Shown here piece by piece: positions 36,162 through 45,822 of a stretch of DNA of 64,000 nucleotides. Source of the DNA: Mycobacterium sp. E2733. GTDB lineage: Bacteria > Actinomycetota > Actinomycetes > Mycobacteriales > Mycobacteriaceae. Positions within the stretch are counted from its first letter, which is position 1. Each line of letters starts with the position of its first letter. Location: the NCBI RefSeq assembly GCF_001667585.1, contig NZ_LZJZ01000086.1, positions 1 through 64,000 on the forward strand. Reading direction: 5' to 3'. Position numbers and translations under genes: made by a program. Below the pieces are notes generated by a model. It had not been told where the DNA came from, made no database searches, and saw nothing but the letters and a program-made list of their open reading frames with translations.

Positions 36162-37861
36162 TTCATGGCCCCCGGGAGTTCGCCCCGAACATGACGATCC
36201 GGACCGACGTCGTAATCGTCGGGGCCGGCGCGATCGGCATTGCGACGGCGCTGGAACTCGCGCGATCCGGCATCCAGGTGGCGTTGATCGAGAGCGGACT
36301 GGAACGCAAAGACGCGGCGGCCCAGGACTTGTCGGCGCTGGATTCCCGGCAGGACGACGATCTCCATGCGCGCAGCGACCTCATGATCCGCCGACAGGTG
36401 GGCGGGACGACGGCGCTCTGGGGAGGCCGCTGCGTCAAGTTCGACCCCATCGATTTCGAGGACCGCCCGCTCACCGCCCAGGCGCCGTGGCCGATCCGGT
36501 ACGAGGACGTCGAGCCGTACCTGCAGCGCGCCTGTGATTGGGCGGCGTGCGGTCGGGCGGCATTCAACGCGCGCGAAATTCCGGAGCTCGCGCACCGAGA
36601 CCTCGTCGCAGGGCTGCCCGACGGTGATGTGCGCACAACCGATCTCGAGCGCTGGGCCCTGCCGACGCGCTTCGGCCGCGAATACCGGACCGCGCTGCGG
36701 GACACCCCTTCCCTTGCCGTGTGGACCGGCCTCACCTGCACCGAGATCGTGACGGCCCCCGACGGTGGCTCCGTTGACCACCTCGTGGTCAAGACGCTAG
36801 ACGGCCGCCAGGGGAATGTGGTCGCCGCGGACTACGTCATCGCGACCGGCGGCCTGGAGGCGACCCGCCTGCTGCTCGCCTCCGACCGCCACCATCCCGC
36901 GGGGCTGGGAAACGCGGGCGGCCACCTTGGGCGCTGGTACATGTCGCACGTCGAAGGCCGGGTGGCGCGGGTGCGGTTCGCCACCGACCGGGTCAGCTAC
37001 GCCTACGAGCGGGACGGCGACGGGGTGTACGTGCGCCGGCGCTTCACCCTCGATCCGCACCTGCAGCGCGACGCCCGGTTGCCGAACACCGCTGTGTGGC
37101 TGGTCAATCCGCCGATCGGCGACCCGCGGCATGGCAGCGGGATCTTGTCCGGCGTCTATCTCACGCTGATCTCTCCGGCTGGCCGGTTCCTGCTCGCGGA
37201 GGCCATTCGTGCCAAGCACACCCAGACCGACGGTTCGCCGCAGATCCTCGCGCACCTGCGCAACATCGTGCGAGACCTGTTCGGTTCGATCCGGTTTGCG
37301 ATCACGTTCTCCTATGCCCGTTTTCTCCGCAGGGGCCGCAAGGCGCCGGGCTTTTTCGTCAAGAGCGCGGACAACCGGTACCTGCTGCACTACCACGGCG
37401 AGCATCTTCCGCACTGGGAGAGCCGGGTCGAGCTCGCCGACGACCGCGACGCCCTGGGCATGCCAAGGATCCGCACCCATATCCACTTCTCCGACACCGA
37501 CTACCAAAGCGTCCGCACCGCCATCACCGCGATCGATGAACACCTTCGCCGCCATGGTGCCGGACATGTGGAGTGGCTGACCGACGATGTCGAGGGTGCC
37601 GTGCGCGAGTTCCTGGTCGGGCACGCCGGCTACCACCAGGCCGGAACCACGCGCATGTCGCACACTCCCGACGGCGGCGTCGTCGACCCGCACCTGCAGG
37701 TTCACGGCGTGCGCGGCCTGTACGTCGCGAGCACATCGGTCCTGCCGACTTCGAGCCAGGCCAACCCGACGCTGCTGGGCATTGCGCTGGGTGTCCGGCT
37801 CGCCGAACGCCTCAAGAAGGCTCGAATGACCTGTGAGGGCTTGGATTTCAGGACCACTTGA
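36158..37861 (+). CDS. GMC-family FAD-dependent oxidoreductase
   Basis: A 567-residue flavoprotein. The FAD loop VVIVGAGAIGIATALELA is near the N-terminus, GGTTALWGGRC follows, and the C-terminus has the GMC active-site segment HAGYHQAGTTRM and STSVLPTSSQANPT with the final FAD-binding helix. Such enzymes oxidise alcohols, including sugars and polyols. GTG 36158 overlaps the aldo/keto reductase stop (GTGA); an ATG at 36191 would remove eleven residues. It ends the plus-strand half of the locus and converges on the glycosyltransferase at 37867 with five bases between stops. The substrate is inferred to be a sugar or sugar nucleotide. Confidence 0.8.
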   Translation: MIHGPREFAPNMTIRTDVVIVGAGAIGIATALELARSGIQVALIESGLERKDAAAQDLSALDSRQDDDLHARSDLMIRRQVGGTTALWGGRCVKFDPIDFEDRPLTAQAPWPIRYEDVEPYLQRACDWAACGRAAFNAREIPELAHRDLVAGLPDGDVRTTDLERWALPTRFGREYRTALRDTPSLAVWTGLTCTEIVTAPDGGSVDHLVVKTLDGRQGNVVAADYVIATGGLEATRLLLASDRHHPAGLGNAGGHLGRWYMSHVEGRVARVRFATDRVSYAYERDGDGVYVRRRFTLDPHLQRDARLPNTAVWLVNPPIGDPRHGSGILSGVYLTLISPAGRFLLAEAIRAKHTQTDGSPQILAHLRNIVRDLFGSIRFAITFSYARFLRRGRKAPGFFVKSADNRYLLHYHGEHLPHWESRVELADDRDALGMPRIRTHIHFSDTDYQSVRTAITAIDEHLRRHGAGHVEWLTDDVEGAVREFLVGHAGYHQAGTTRMSHTPDGGVVDPHLQVHGVRGLYVASTSVLPTSSQANPTLLGIALGVRLAERLKKARMTCEGLDFRTT

Positions 37862-37866
37862 GCAAG

Positions 37867-38925
37867 TCAGCGCCGGCCGGCCAGCACCTCGGCGATGACC
37901 TCCAAGAAGCGCTCCGCCACGATGTCGACGTCGCAGTGCTGCGCGTAATAGCGCGCCGCCTCGGCGCCGAGCTGCGCCGCGACGGACGGGTCGGCCAATA
38001 GGTCGAAGGCGGCGGCGAGTCCGGACACATCGTCGACACCGATCGGGGGGCAACCGGGTGGCTGGTATTCGGGCAGGCCGCCGGCCGTTGAGACGATCGG
38101 CATCACACCCAGCTGCTCCGAGAGCACTTGAACACCGCTTTGGGTCGCGCGGCGGTAATGGGAGACCGAACCTTTCGCCGCGGCCAGTGCCGGAATGACG
38201 TCGGCGTAGCGGTAGCTGCCGTTGCGCCAGCGCGTGTGCTTGGGCAGAACCCCGGCGTCCAGTGGCCCGTCACCGATGAGCACCAGGTTGTCACCGCGCC
38301 AGCCGCCGCCGACGATGTGGCGCTGCCACGCCTCGAGCACGACGTCGACGTTCTTATAGGGATTGAGCCGGCCGAACATGACGAAGTCGCGGCGTCCTTC
38401 GGGCCCCACGAATGGTGGAATCCGTTGCGGATCAATATCACTGGCGAGAGGGACGACGTACACGGGCGTCCCGGCGACGTCCCGACGCGCGGCGACGGCC
38501 GCCGCAACGTACTCGCTGTAGGTGATCGTGGCCGCCGAGCGGGCGCCCCACCGGTCGAATACCGCGCGTTCGTAGGACGGGACCTGTTCGCCGGGGTCGT
38601 GCGGCCGGTCGTCATGCACCACCTGGATGCGGGGAACGCTCCCGGCCAATGCGATCCAGCGGGGATCGCGGACGATCTCGGCGATCACGACGTCGGGTCG
38701 AAACTCGCGGATTCGGCGCCACGCCTTGGCGGTTGGAAGCCAAGTCGCGGCGGTTTTGAATCGCGGGTCGAGCACCAGTTCGTAGGCGCGGGCGGCGTCC
38801 GACTCCGGGTGCCGGTCGGACGTCACCAGCAACACGTCGGCGCCGCGCCGCAGCAGGCCCTCGGCCTGCACGCGCACCGCCGGCCGCGTCCACGGCGAAA
38901 GCCAAAGCACCCGGGGCGATTTCAT
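37867..38925 (-). CDS. GT4-family glycosyltransferase
   Basis: A 352-residue GT-B enzyme starting MKSPRVLWLSPWTRPAVRVQ. The C-terminal half has FVMFGRLNPYKNVDVVLEAW, LVLIGDGPL, and LSEQLGVMPIVSTAGGLPEY in place of the usual acidic GT4 motif (EQ at the E-x7-E position). It follows the methyltransferase gene with a four-base overlap (ATGA). It would add another sugar to the repeat unit. No membrane segment is seen. Specificity unknown. Confidence 0.78.
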   Translation of the reverse strand: MKSPRVLWLSPWTRPAVRVQAEGLLRRGADVLLVTSDRHPESDAARAYELVLDPRFKTAATWLPTAKAWRRIREFRPDVVIAEIVRDPRWIALAGSVPRIQVVHDDRPHDPGEQVPSYERAVFDRWGARSAATITYSEYVAAAVAARRDVAGTPVYVVPLASDIDPQRIPPFVGPEGRRDFVMFGRLNPYKNVDVVLEAWQRHIVGGGWRGDNLVLIGDGPLDAGVLPKHTRWRNGSYRYADVIPALAAAKGSVSHYRRATQSGVQVLSEQLGVMPIVSTAGGLPEYQPPGCPPIGVDDVSGLAAAFDLLADPSVAAQLGAEAARYYAQHCDVDIVAERFLEVIAEVLAGRR

Positions 38926-39788
38926 TGGCCGTTGTCAGCCTGCAGGAAGACGTCGGCGTCGGTCCACATCCGGGTCTGAAGCGCGCGTCGTGGCAGGCCC
39001 TCGAGGAGGCCGGTGATGTGGGGCGAGGCCAGCAGCCGCCAGGCCAGCGGATTGAGTTTCGCCCGGGTCCAAATGTGCAGGCCCATGCCCCCGAGCTGCC
39101 ACCACCGCGTCTTGGAGGTGTGGAACCGCATGCCGAACTGCTTTCCGATGAGCGCCAACGTCGATTTCTGATAGAAGGTGATGTGCTGGCCGGTGGCAAA
39201 GGCGTAGTACATCCATTCCTCTGGAGGCGGCGGCCGGCGGTCGAAGAGTTCGGTCGTAAAAACGACGGTGTCGGTGCCCGTGGTCTCCAGCAATTCGGCA
39301 ACGAATCCGACCGGGTCGGCGAGATGCTCCATCACTTCGAAGGCGGTGACGACCGTGTACGGCGGGCCGGGGCCCGCGTCCGCCTCGAAGCCTTGCGCGG
39401 TGAGGTTGGGGGAGTGTTTGTCGGACCAGTAGTAGTCGAAGCCGACGTCGCGCATCAGGCGGGTGAACACGCCATAGCCCCCGGCCGCGTCGAGAAACCG
39501 GCCGCGCCGATCGAAGAGGAAGTACAGCAGCACCGACATTGCCCGTGCAAGATACTGATTGCGCCACAGCACGGTGGTGTCCGCCGCCGCGATGGGGCTC
39601 GCGTAGGCCTCTTCCAACCAATACGGTTCCTCGGTCTGCAGGCCGCCGCAGTTGTCGCACAAGTAGTACTTGCAGTCGTATTTGGTGAGGACTTTGTGAG
39701 TGAACGCCAGACTGGTGCTCGAATTGCAGATGCGGCACAGCACGCCTATCGAATCCTCCCGAGCATGTCCCGCGCCTTGAGCAAACAT
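38922..39788 (-). CDS. SAM methyltransferase with N-terminal zinc ribbon
   Basis: A 288-residue methyltransferase. An N-terminal zinc ribbon is formed by CRICNSS and CDNCGGLQ, as in sugar C-methyltransferases and related type-11/23 enzymes. The SAM motif is GRFLDAAGGYGVFTRLM and the downstream TAFEVMEHLADPVGF motif is typical of the family. The gene is divergent from the one at 39934 and coupled to the glycosyltransferase at 37867. A sugar-methylating role within the repeat unit is likely from context. Start ATG 39788; later in-frame codons are possible. Confidence 0.72.
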   Translation of the reverse strand: MFAQGAGHAREDSIGVLCRICNSSTSLAFTHKVLTKYDCKYYLCDNCGGLQTEEPYWLEEAYASPIAAADTTVLWRNQYLARAMSVLLYFLFDRRGRFLDAAGGYGVFTRLMRDVGFDYYWSDKHSPNLTAQGFEADAGPGPPYTVVTAFEVMEHLADPVGFVAELLETTGTDTVVFTTELFDRRPPPPEEWMYYAFATGQHITFYQKSTLALIGKQFGMRFHTSKTRWWQLGGMGLHIWTRAKLNPLAWRLLASPHITGLLEGLPRRALQTRMWTDADVFLQADNGQ

Positions 39789-39933
39789 CGGGACAATGGA
39801 GAACCTACGGCACCTTCAACGCCAGGGGCAAGCAATTGGGGCCGGAATTTCGACACGGACCGGCGTTGTGCAGCAGCGCTATTCACCGAATGCCGGGGAT
39901 AGTCAGCCGGGGCCGTGATAGCTTTAGTCTCCA

Positions 39934-40800
39934 ATGGCCAGAAGCGCTACCCCGCCGCCGAAAGAGACGCTCCGGCAGAAGGTCCGGCGCATTCTCGGCA
40001 GTGAAACGCGGGACCAGCTCAAGGATCTGATCCTTTTCGATCATTCCCGGTCGCTGAAGGCGAGCCATCCCAACCCGCTCAACCGGGCGGGCAAGAAGTG
40101 TTTTTCCGCGACCGACGAGGACGGAATAACGCTGGAGATCCTGCGCCGGATCGGCCGGCTCGACGACGGCGTGTTCGCTGAGTTCGGCGTCGGTGACGGG
40201 ACGGAGAACAACACGCTGATCCTGGCCGCCCTGGGCTGGAAAGGCTTCTGGGTCGGCGGGCAGGACCTGGCTGTGGCCGTCGAGGACCATCCGCGGTTCG
40301 CCTACGAGAAGGCGTGGATAACGGCGGACAATATCGTTGCGCTGAGCCGGTCCTGCCTGCAGAGGATCGACGCCACCGGAGTCGACGTGGTCTCCCTCGA
40401 CCTGGACGGCAACGACATCTACCTGGTCGAGAAACTCTTGGCCGATGGCATTCGGCCCAAGCTGTTCATCGTCGAATACAACGGGAAATTCCCGCCGCCG
40501 GTGAAGTTTCAGATCGACTACGACCCCGATCACGTGTGGCAGTCCGACGACTATTTCGGGGCTTCGTTGAGCAGTTATGCCGCGCTGTTCGGCCGCTTCG
40601 ACTACCGCCTGGTCTGCTGCAATTCCCACTCCGGTTCCGACGCCTTCTTCATCGACTCCGCGCTTTCCGAGCACTTCGCCGATGTGCCGACGGACATCGC
40701 GCAGATTTACGTCGAACCGAGGTACTTCCTCTACAGCGGGTTCGGGCAGCACAAGACGTCCCCCCGCACCGTGGCCAGGATTCTCCGATATCAGCGGTAG
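39934..40800 (+). CDS. FkbM-like SAM methyltransferase-fold protein
   Basis: A 288-residue protein with a SAM-binding motif FAEFGVGDGTENNT, then VDVVSLDLDGNDIYLVEKLL and FIVEYNGKFPP, matching the order found in FkbM-like sugar O-methyltransferases and related capsule-cluster proteins. It lacks a membrane segment. It starts with its own promoter region in the 145-base divergent gap (an AT-rich gatagctttag lies 15 bases before ATG 39934) and is the only plus-strand gene between two minus-strand operons. Methylation of a sugar hydroxyl is inferred; binding without catalysis cannot be excluded. Confidence 0.6.
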   Translation: MARSATPPPKETLRQKVRRILGSETRDQLKDLILFDHSRSLKASHPNPLNRAGKKCFSATDEDGITLEILRRIGRLDDGVFAEFGVGDGTENNTLILAALGWKGFWVGGQDLAVAVEDHPRFAYEKAWITADNIVALSRSCLQRIDATGVDVVSLDLDGNDIYLVEKLLADGIRPKLFIVEYNGKFPPPVKFQIDYDPDHVWQSDDYFGASLSSYAALFGRFDYRLVCCNSHSGSDAFFIDSALSEHFADVPTDIAQIYVEPRYFLYSGFGQHKTSPRTVARILRYQR

Positions 40801-40835
40801 CGCCTGCCGCGAGAGTCATTGCCTGCGGCAAGTAT

Positions 40836-42770
40836 TCACAGCACCGCGTTGATCGCGTCGAGGTAGGCGTCGGTCATCGCCTCGACGGTGTAGTGCTTGC
40901 GCATCCGCTCGAAGCCGCGTCTCCCGACCGACGGCAGCGCGGCCGGGTCCGCCAGGATCCGGGCCAGGCTCTCCCGCCATCCCGCCACCGACACGGGCTC
41001 GACCAGGAAGCCCGCCCTGCCGAAGTCGAGCATTTCCGGCACAGCGCAAATCGCCGACGCCGCAACGGGAACCGCGCGGGCCATCGCCTCGAGAATCACC
41101 AACGGGAACGCCTCGGACCGGCTCGGGACGCACAGCAGGTCCGCATCCGCCAGCGCGGGCCCGGGGCCGGCCGACCATCCCCGCCACTGGACCCGATCGC
41201 GCAAGCGCGCCGGCGTAAGCGCCTGCAGCCTCTCGCGATCCGGGCCGTCACCGAAAATCGAGAGCCGCCATGGCATGTTCGGGAGGTCGCCGAGCGCCTC
41301 GATCAGCAGGTGGGGGTTTTTGTGCTCGACGATGCGCGAGAGCATGACCAGATGCAGCGGCTCACCGGCGGTTCGGACCCGGGTGGCCGGGTCGCCGGCC
41401 AGGGCGACGCCGTTGGGCGCGACGAAGTGCCGTCCCGACAGCGGATGCTGGGCGACCAGCATGTCCCAATGCCGCTGGGCCAAAACGATGAAACCGTCGG
41501 CGCGGCGCATGGCGGCGGTCAGCGGCCGTGAGTAGATGGGCCGGTCCTCCTCGGGTGGGACATGCGGAGCCACCAACCAGCGCCGGCCGGGCGCGCGCGC
41601 ACGCCACAGCGTGGCGAAGCCGGCCTCCGTGTTGGTGTCGGCGGTGATGAGCACCGCCGGGCCTGCGGGGATATCGACGGCGGGCGCCCACCAGGGCTGG
41701 CGCACCACCCGTACGGTGTCCGGGATCTCGGAGATCATTGGCCCGAACCGTTGCACGCAGACGATGGTGACCGAGTAGCCCCGGCGATCCAACTCCGTTG
41801 CCAGCAACGCCTTTTGCCGCTCGGCGCCACCGTAGACCAGGCGGTTGGTGGTGATCACGATCGCGGGCAGATCCGTGCGGCGGCCGGCGTGAGCGGTCCG
41901 CCCCGGCCGCCCCAGCAGTGTGGTGCCGGCCAGATAGGCGTCGGCGTGGTGCACGTTGTGTTGATGCTCGAGCAGCAGCGCGGTGTCGCCTCGCGCCAGA
42001 TCCCGCTTGCGGCGGCGTGCGGCCGGGGTGTCCCGGTCGTCGTCGAGGCCGGTGCGGTCGACGCCGAGTTCGTCGGCCAGCAGCATCCGCCAGCCCGCCG
42101 CCCGGGCGCGGGCCTGCCAGTCGGCCGCCGCGCCGAAGCCGCGAAACTCTTCGTCGAAGCCGCCGACGGTGTTCCACGCCGCGCGGTTGATCGCCAGGCA
42201 GGCGGCGCCCAAAGCGCCGCCGACGGCTCGCGATTCGGCGGGACGGCGCGCGTAACGGAGTGCGATCGGCGAGCCGCGTCGCGCGGGCGGGTAGCCCGCG
42301 GCCAGCTCGCGAATCAGGGTTTGACGTCGTGTCGCCATGTCCCACGGGGCCCAGCCGGGTGCGGTGTCGTCCCGCGCCAGCGGCGCGACCGCGGCCACGC
42401 CGGGCCGGCGCAGCAAATCGCGGGTGCGGGTCAACGGTCCCAGCAGGCGGCCTTTGGCGTCGAGCAGCAGCAGATCGGCGTCGCTCGCGGCGTGCTCCAC
42501 CAGCACGTTAAAGGCCTCGGCGAAACCGACTTTCGCCGTTCCGGACACCCAGCGGACTCCCGGGTGCCGGGTGGCCAGTTCCGGACGGTCGCTGCAGTAG
42601 ACGTAGACCGGCGACTCGGGAATCTGCTCGGCGGCACCCGCAAGGCACCTCTCGAGCGCGTCGTCTCCGCAGTCGGCCACGATCAGCACGGCAAGCGGCC
42701 TGCTGGGCGGCAGCGCGGATGCGCCGCCGACCGGGGCCTTCAGGTATTGCCGGTCCAGTTCACGCTTCAT
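40836..42770 (-). CDS. Bifunctional GT2-GT4 glycosyltransferase
   Basis: A 644-residue protein with two glycosyltransferase modules. Residues 25-270 look like a GT2 (GT-A) domain: VLIVADCGDDALERCLAGAA, the DADLLLLDAKG site in place of DxD, and GGFDEEFRGFGAAADW. Residues 295-640 are a GT-B domain of the GT4 type: NRLVYGGAERQKALLA, VMLSRIVEHKNPHLLIEAL and EAFPLVILEAMARAVPVAAS with the E-x7-E motif. It could add two successive sugars. Its start overlaps the flippase gene by eleven bases. The GT2 half lacks a clean DxD, so only the GT4 half is surely active. Confidence 0.78.
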   Translation of the reverse strand: MKRELDRQYLKAPVGGASALPPSRPLAVLIVADCGDDALERCLAGAAEQIPESPVYVYCSDRPELATRHPGVRWVSGTAKVGFAEAFNVLVEHAASDADLLLLDAKGRLLGPLTRTRDLLRRPGVAAVAPLARDDTAPGWAPWDMATRRQTLIRELAAGYPPARRGSPIALRYARRPAESRAVGGALGAACLAINRAAWNTVGGFDEEFRGFGAAADWQARARAAGWRMLLADELGVDRTGLDDDRDTPAARRRKRDLARGDTALLLEHQHNVHHADAYLAGTTLLGRPGRTAHAGRRTDLPAIVITTNRLVYGGAERQKALLATELDRRGYSVTIVCVQRFGPMISEIPDTVRVVRQPWWAPAVDIPAGPAVLITADTNTEAGFATLWRARAPGRRWLVAPHVPPEEDRPIYSRPLTAAMRRADGFIVLAQRHWDMLVAQHPLSGRHFVAPNGVALAGDPATRVRTAGEPLHLVMLSRIVEHKNPHLLIEALGDLPNMPWRLSIFGDGPDRERLQALTPARLRDRVQWRGWSAGPGPALADADLLCVPSRSEAFPLVILEAMARAVPVAASAICAVPEMLDFGRAGFLVEPVSVAGWRESLARILADPAALPSVGRRGFERMRKHYTVEAMTDAYLDAINAVL

Positions 42771-44229
42771 GCGCCAGCCGATTTCGGCGCAAGGAGGCCA
42801 AGTCCGACCAGCGCAGCGGGCCGGCTACCGCGCTGGTGGCCAGGTAGACAACTGCGGCCACCGCCAGGACGAGAACCACGTGGTCACCCCTCAGCAGCAG
42901 CGTCACCGCGACACTCGCCCCCGTCGGGATCAGCACCCGCAGCAAGAACATCACCGGCGTACGGTAACCGCAGTGCCGGCGCAGCCACCAGCTGCTGATC
43001 ACCATGTTGAAGAACTCCGTGCACACCAGCGCGATTCCGGGCCCGACGGCGCCGAACCGCCCGGCTAGGGCGACGTTGAGCGCGACGTTGAGCGCGAGGG
43101 TGGCGATCGTCAGCCAGAACAAGATCCGCTGGTGATGGCTGGCGACCAAACCCTGCCCCAGGGTGCCGCTGACGAATCGCAGGGCCGCCGCGACGAACAG
43201 CAAGGCCAGTGTCGGCGTCCCGCGCGCGACGAACGCCTTGTCGCCGAACAACCCGATCAGCGGCCCGGCCAGCAGCGCGCCGACAACCGCGACCGGGACC
43301 GCCACGAAGTACATCAGTTCCACGCTGCGACGCAGGAATCCGGCGAACGCGGCGACGTCCCGCGAGAACAGCTCGGTGGCCGTCGACAGGGTCGACTTGA
43401 GGAAGACCAGCGACACCACGATGGTGTTGAACGCGATCGTGAAGGCCAACCCGTACACGCCCACCTCGGAGTGGGTGCTCAGCAGCGACAGGATCACGCC
43501 GTCGGCGCGGCAGTACAGGAGTCCGACGACCAGAAACCCCATCAGCGGCAGGCTTTCCCGCAACAGGTCGGCGGCCTCCCGGGGCGCGAAGACCGGGCGC
43601 ACCGAAATGTGCCGCATCGCCGCGCTGCCCTGGATCACCAACTGCAGGGCGGGCGGAATCAGTTGCGCGACAGCGAACCAGATGACGTCGGCCCGCGCCG
43701 CGACCAGGCAGGCGACCATGGCCAGCGCGGCCAGGCGGCCGGCGACATCGGAGATGGCCACAGCTGAGAACCGGACGGTGGCCAGAAAGACCGGCTCGAA
43801 CCGGGTCGTCATGGTCTGCATCAGCAGCGCGCCGGACAGCACGACGAGCATCACTCGGACGTCGGCGTCGTGATAGATGAGCAGCCCCGACCCGGCCGCC
43901 AACAACGCCAGCGGAACGCAATAGATCAGGGCCATGCCGCTGTTGACGCGCACCAGACGCTCGAGGTCGCCCTGGCCGGAGGTCACGCGGCGCACGATCA
44001 CGGTCGCGATGCCGAGATCGGCCAGGCTGGTCCACACGGCGATGAAGAGCACCGCGATGGACAGCTGGCCGTAGCGACCCGGACCCAGGTAGCGCGCCGT
44101 CATCGCCACCGAGACCACGGAGGCCAGCATCCCGAGCGCGCGGCAGATCAGTTGAATCGAGAACGCGTGAGCCATCCGCGAGAGCGGCACCGACGGGACG
44201 ACCGCACCAGGCGTCGTCGGCTCAGTCAT
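42760..44229 (-). CDS. Wzx-like polysaccharide flippase
   Basis: A 489-residue MOP-superfamily membrane protein with about twelve to fourteen hydrophobic segments. The N-terminus is typical (FSIQLICRALGMLASVVSVA then ARYLGPGRYGQLSIA). It carries lipid-linked repeat units across the membrane in Wzy-type systems. It lies between the sugar-phosphate transferase (six bases before) and the GT2-GT4 enzyme (eleven-base overlap). Presence of both a Wzx and a Wzy is the strongest sign that the locus makes a true repeat-unit polymer. Substrate specificity cannot be read from sequence. Confidence 0.85.
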   Translation of the reverse strand: MTEPTTPGAVVPSVPLSRMAHAFSIQLICRALGMLASVVSVAMTARYLGPGRYGQLSIAVLFIAVWTSLADLGIATVIVRRVTSGQGDLERLVRVNSGMALIYCVPLALLAAGSGLLIYHDADVRVMLVVLSGALLMQTMTTRFEPVFLATVRFSAVAISDVAGRLAALAMVACLVAARADVIWFAVAQLIPPALQLVIQGSAAMRHISVRPVFAPREAADLLRESLPLMGFLVVGLLYCRADGVILSLLSTHSEVGVYGLAFTIAFNTIVVSLVFLKSTLSTATELFSRDVAAFAGFLRRSVELMYFVAVPVAVVGALLAGPLIGLFGDKAFVARGTPTLALLFVAAALRFVSGTLGQGLVASHHQRILFWLTIATLALNVALNVALAGRFGAVGPGIALVCTEFFNMVISSWWLRRHCGYRTPVMFLLRVLIPTGASVAVTLLLRGDHVVLVLAVAAVVYLATSAVAGPLRWSDLASLRRNRLAHEA

Positions 44230-44235
44230 GACTCC

Positions 44236-45822
44236 CTAGTATGCGCCGTGACTGGTGAGAACGGCCTTCATCGTCTTCGCGATGATCATCAGATCACCCG
44301 ACATCGACCAGTTGTCGACGTATGAGAGGTCCAACCGCACCGACTCTTCCCAGGACAGGTCGGAGCGGCCGCTCACTTGCCACAGTCCGCTGACGCCGGG
44401 CTTCACCAGCAGCCGCCGTTTCACGTCGCCGTCGTAGTTTTCGACTTCTCGCCGCAGCGGGGGGCGTGGCCCGACCACGCTCATGTCCCCCTTGAGCACG
44501 TTGATGAATTGCGGCAGCTCATCGATGCTGAACCTGCGCAATATCCTGCCGACCGGCGTGACCCGCGGGTCTTGGCGCATCTTGAACAGCATGCCGCCGG
44601 CGCCTTCGTTCAGTGCCAACAGGTCCTCGAGTTGGGTGTCGGCACCGTCGGTCATCGTGCGGAACTTCAGCATCGTGAAGGGCTGGCCATCGATGCCGAT
44701 CCGTTCGGACAGGTAGAACACCGGGCCCTTGCTGGTGAGCTTGATGGCGATAGCGGCCGCGACGAGGATGGGCGCCGTCCCGATGAGGGCCACCAGCGAG
44801 AACAGGAAATCGAAGACCTGCTTCTGAAAGCGTTGCGTCCCTTCGTATTGCGGCTTCTCGACATGCAGCAGAGGCATGCCGGCCGTGGGGCGCAGGGTCA
44901 ACCGCGTCTCCGCGACGTCCATCACCCCGGGCGACACGACGACGTCGACGTCCATCGTCTCCAGCTGCCACATCAGCTCTCGGATCCCGTGCATGCCAAA
45001 GTGATCCGTCTGCGTGACCGCCACGGTGTCGGCGCCGCAGCGCTGAATCGCGGCGACGGCGTCGGCGACGTCACCGAGTATCGGCACCGCGCGGCCACCG
45101 ATCGTGAGGGTGTTCCTGCGCGGTGGCCCGTAGCCCGGGATGCACACACCGGCCACGACGTAGCCGTCCATCGGGTTCCGCGCCAGTTCGTGGGCGAGGT
45201 GGGAAACCGCCTGCCGGTCCCCGATCGCCAAAACCGTCGTCTGGCATCGGCCGTTCGCGCGCATCTGACGGATGTGCTTGCGCCACAGGCTACGGCTTCC
45301 CAGCAGGCCGATGGTGCCGACCGGAAGCGCGATCGCGAGATATCCGCGGGCCAGGTCGACCTTGGCGAGCAGCGTGACCATCGCGATGATTCCGAACGTC
45401 CAGAAGGACGCGCTGCCGATCCGCCGATACTCGTCGATGCCGGCACCGATGACTCGCGTTGAGCGCGTTTGGAATACCGCCAGCGATGACAGCCACAGCG
45501 TCGCGAACAGGAATGACAACATCGTCATTACGACGTCCGAGTAACCCGAGGTGTTGGCGATTTCGCCGAATCGGACGTACTGCGCGAGCAGCACCGACGC
45601 GCACACGATCACGGTGTCGCTGATGCGCAGATGCTGCGAATACTGTTGCTGCCAGCGCCGGACGGCATTCCCAGCGGGGGCGGGGGCCGGAGCGGCGGTG
45701 ACCGGCAAAGCGCTGGCTCGCGGGCGAGGCAACGCCGTCATGCCGGCCGCTTTCCGCTTCTGCGGTCTGGGTTCGGTGTGCACGACGTCCACCAATTCCT
45801 GGGTCATCAACGACTTAGACAT
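44236..45822 (-). CDS. Polyprenyl-phosphate sugar-1-phosphate transferase
   Basis: A 528-residue initiating enzyme of the exopolysaccharide polyprenyl glycosylphosphotransferase family (WbaP/CpsE type). Four to five membrane segments lie in residues 60-190, then a Rossmann-like domain (TVLAIGDRQAVSHLAHELAR), then a membrane-reentrant helix and the catalytic domain with KLTSKGPVFYLSERIGIDGQ, KFRTM, DELPQ-type FSIDELPQFINVL, MSVVGPRPPL and WQVSGRSDL. It moves a sugar-1-phosphate from a nucleotide sugar to undecaprenyl or decaprenyl phosphate. ATG 45822 overlaps the epimerase gene by 16 bases. This fixes the block as a lipid-linked assembly system. Confidence 0.88.
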   Translation of the reverse strand: MSKSLMTQELVDVVHTEPRPQKRKAAGMTALPRPRASALPVTAAPAPAPAGNAVRRWQQQYSQHLRISDTVIVCASVLLAQYVRFGEIANTSGYSDVVMTMLSFLFATLWLSSLAVFQTRSTRVIGAGIDEYRRIGSASFWTFGIIAMVTLLAKVDLARGYLAIALPVGTIGLLGSRSLWRKHIRQMRANGRCQTTVLAIGDRQAVSHLAHELARNPMDGYVVAGVCIPGYGPPRRNTLTIGGRAVPILGDVADAVAAIQRCGADTVAVTQTDHFGMHGIRELMWQLETMDVDVVVSPGVMDVAETRLTLRPTAGMPLLHVEKPQYEGTQRFQKQVFDFLFSLVALIGTAPILVAAAIAIKLTSKGPVFYLSERIGIDGQPFTMLKFRTMTDGADTQLEDLLALNEGAGGMLFKMRQDPRVTPVGRILRRFSIDELPQFINVLKGDMSVVGPRPPLRREVENYDGDVKRRLLVKPGVSGLWQVSGRSDLSWEESVRLDLSYVDNWSMSGDLMIIAKTMKAVLTSHGAY

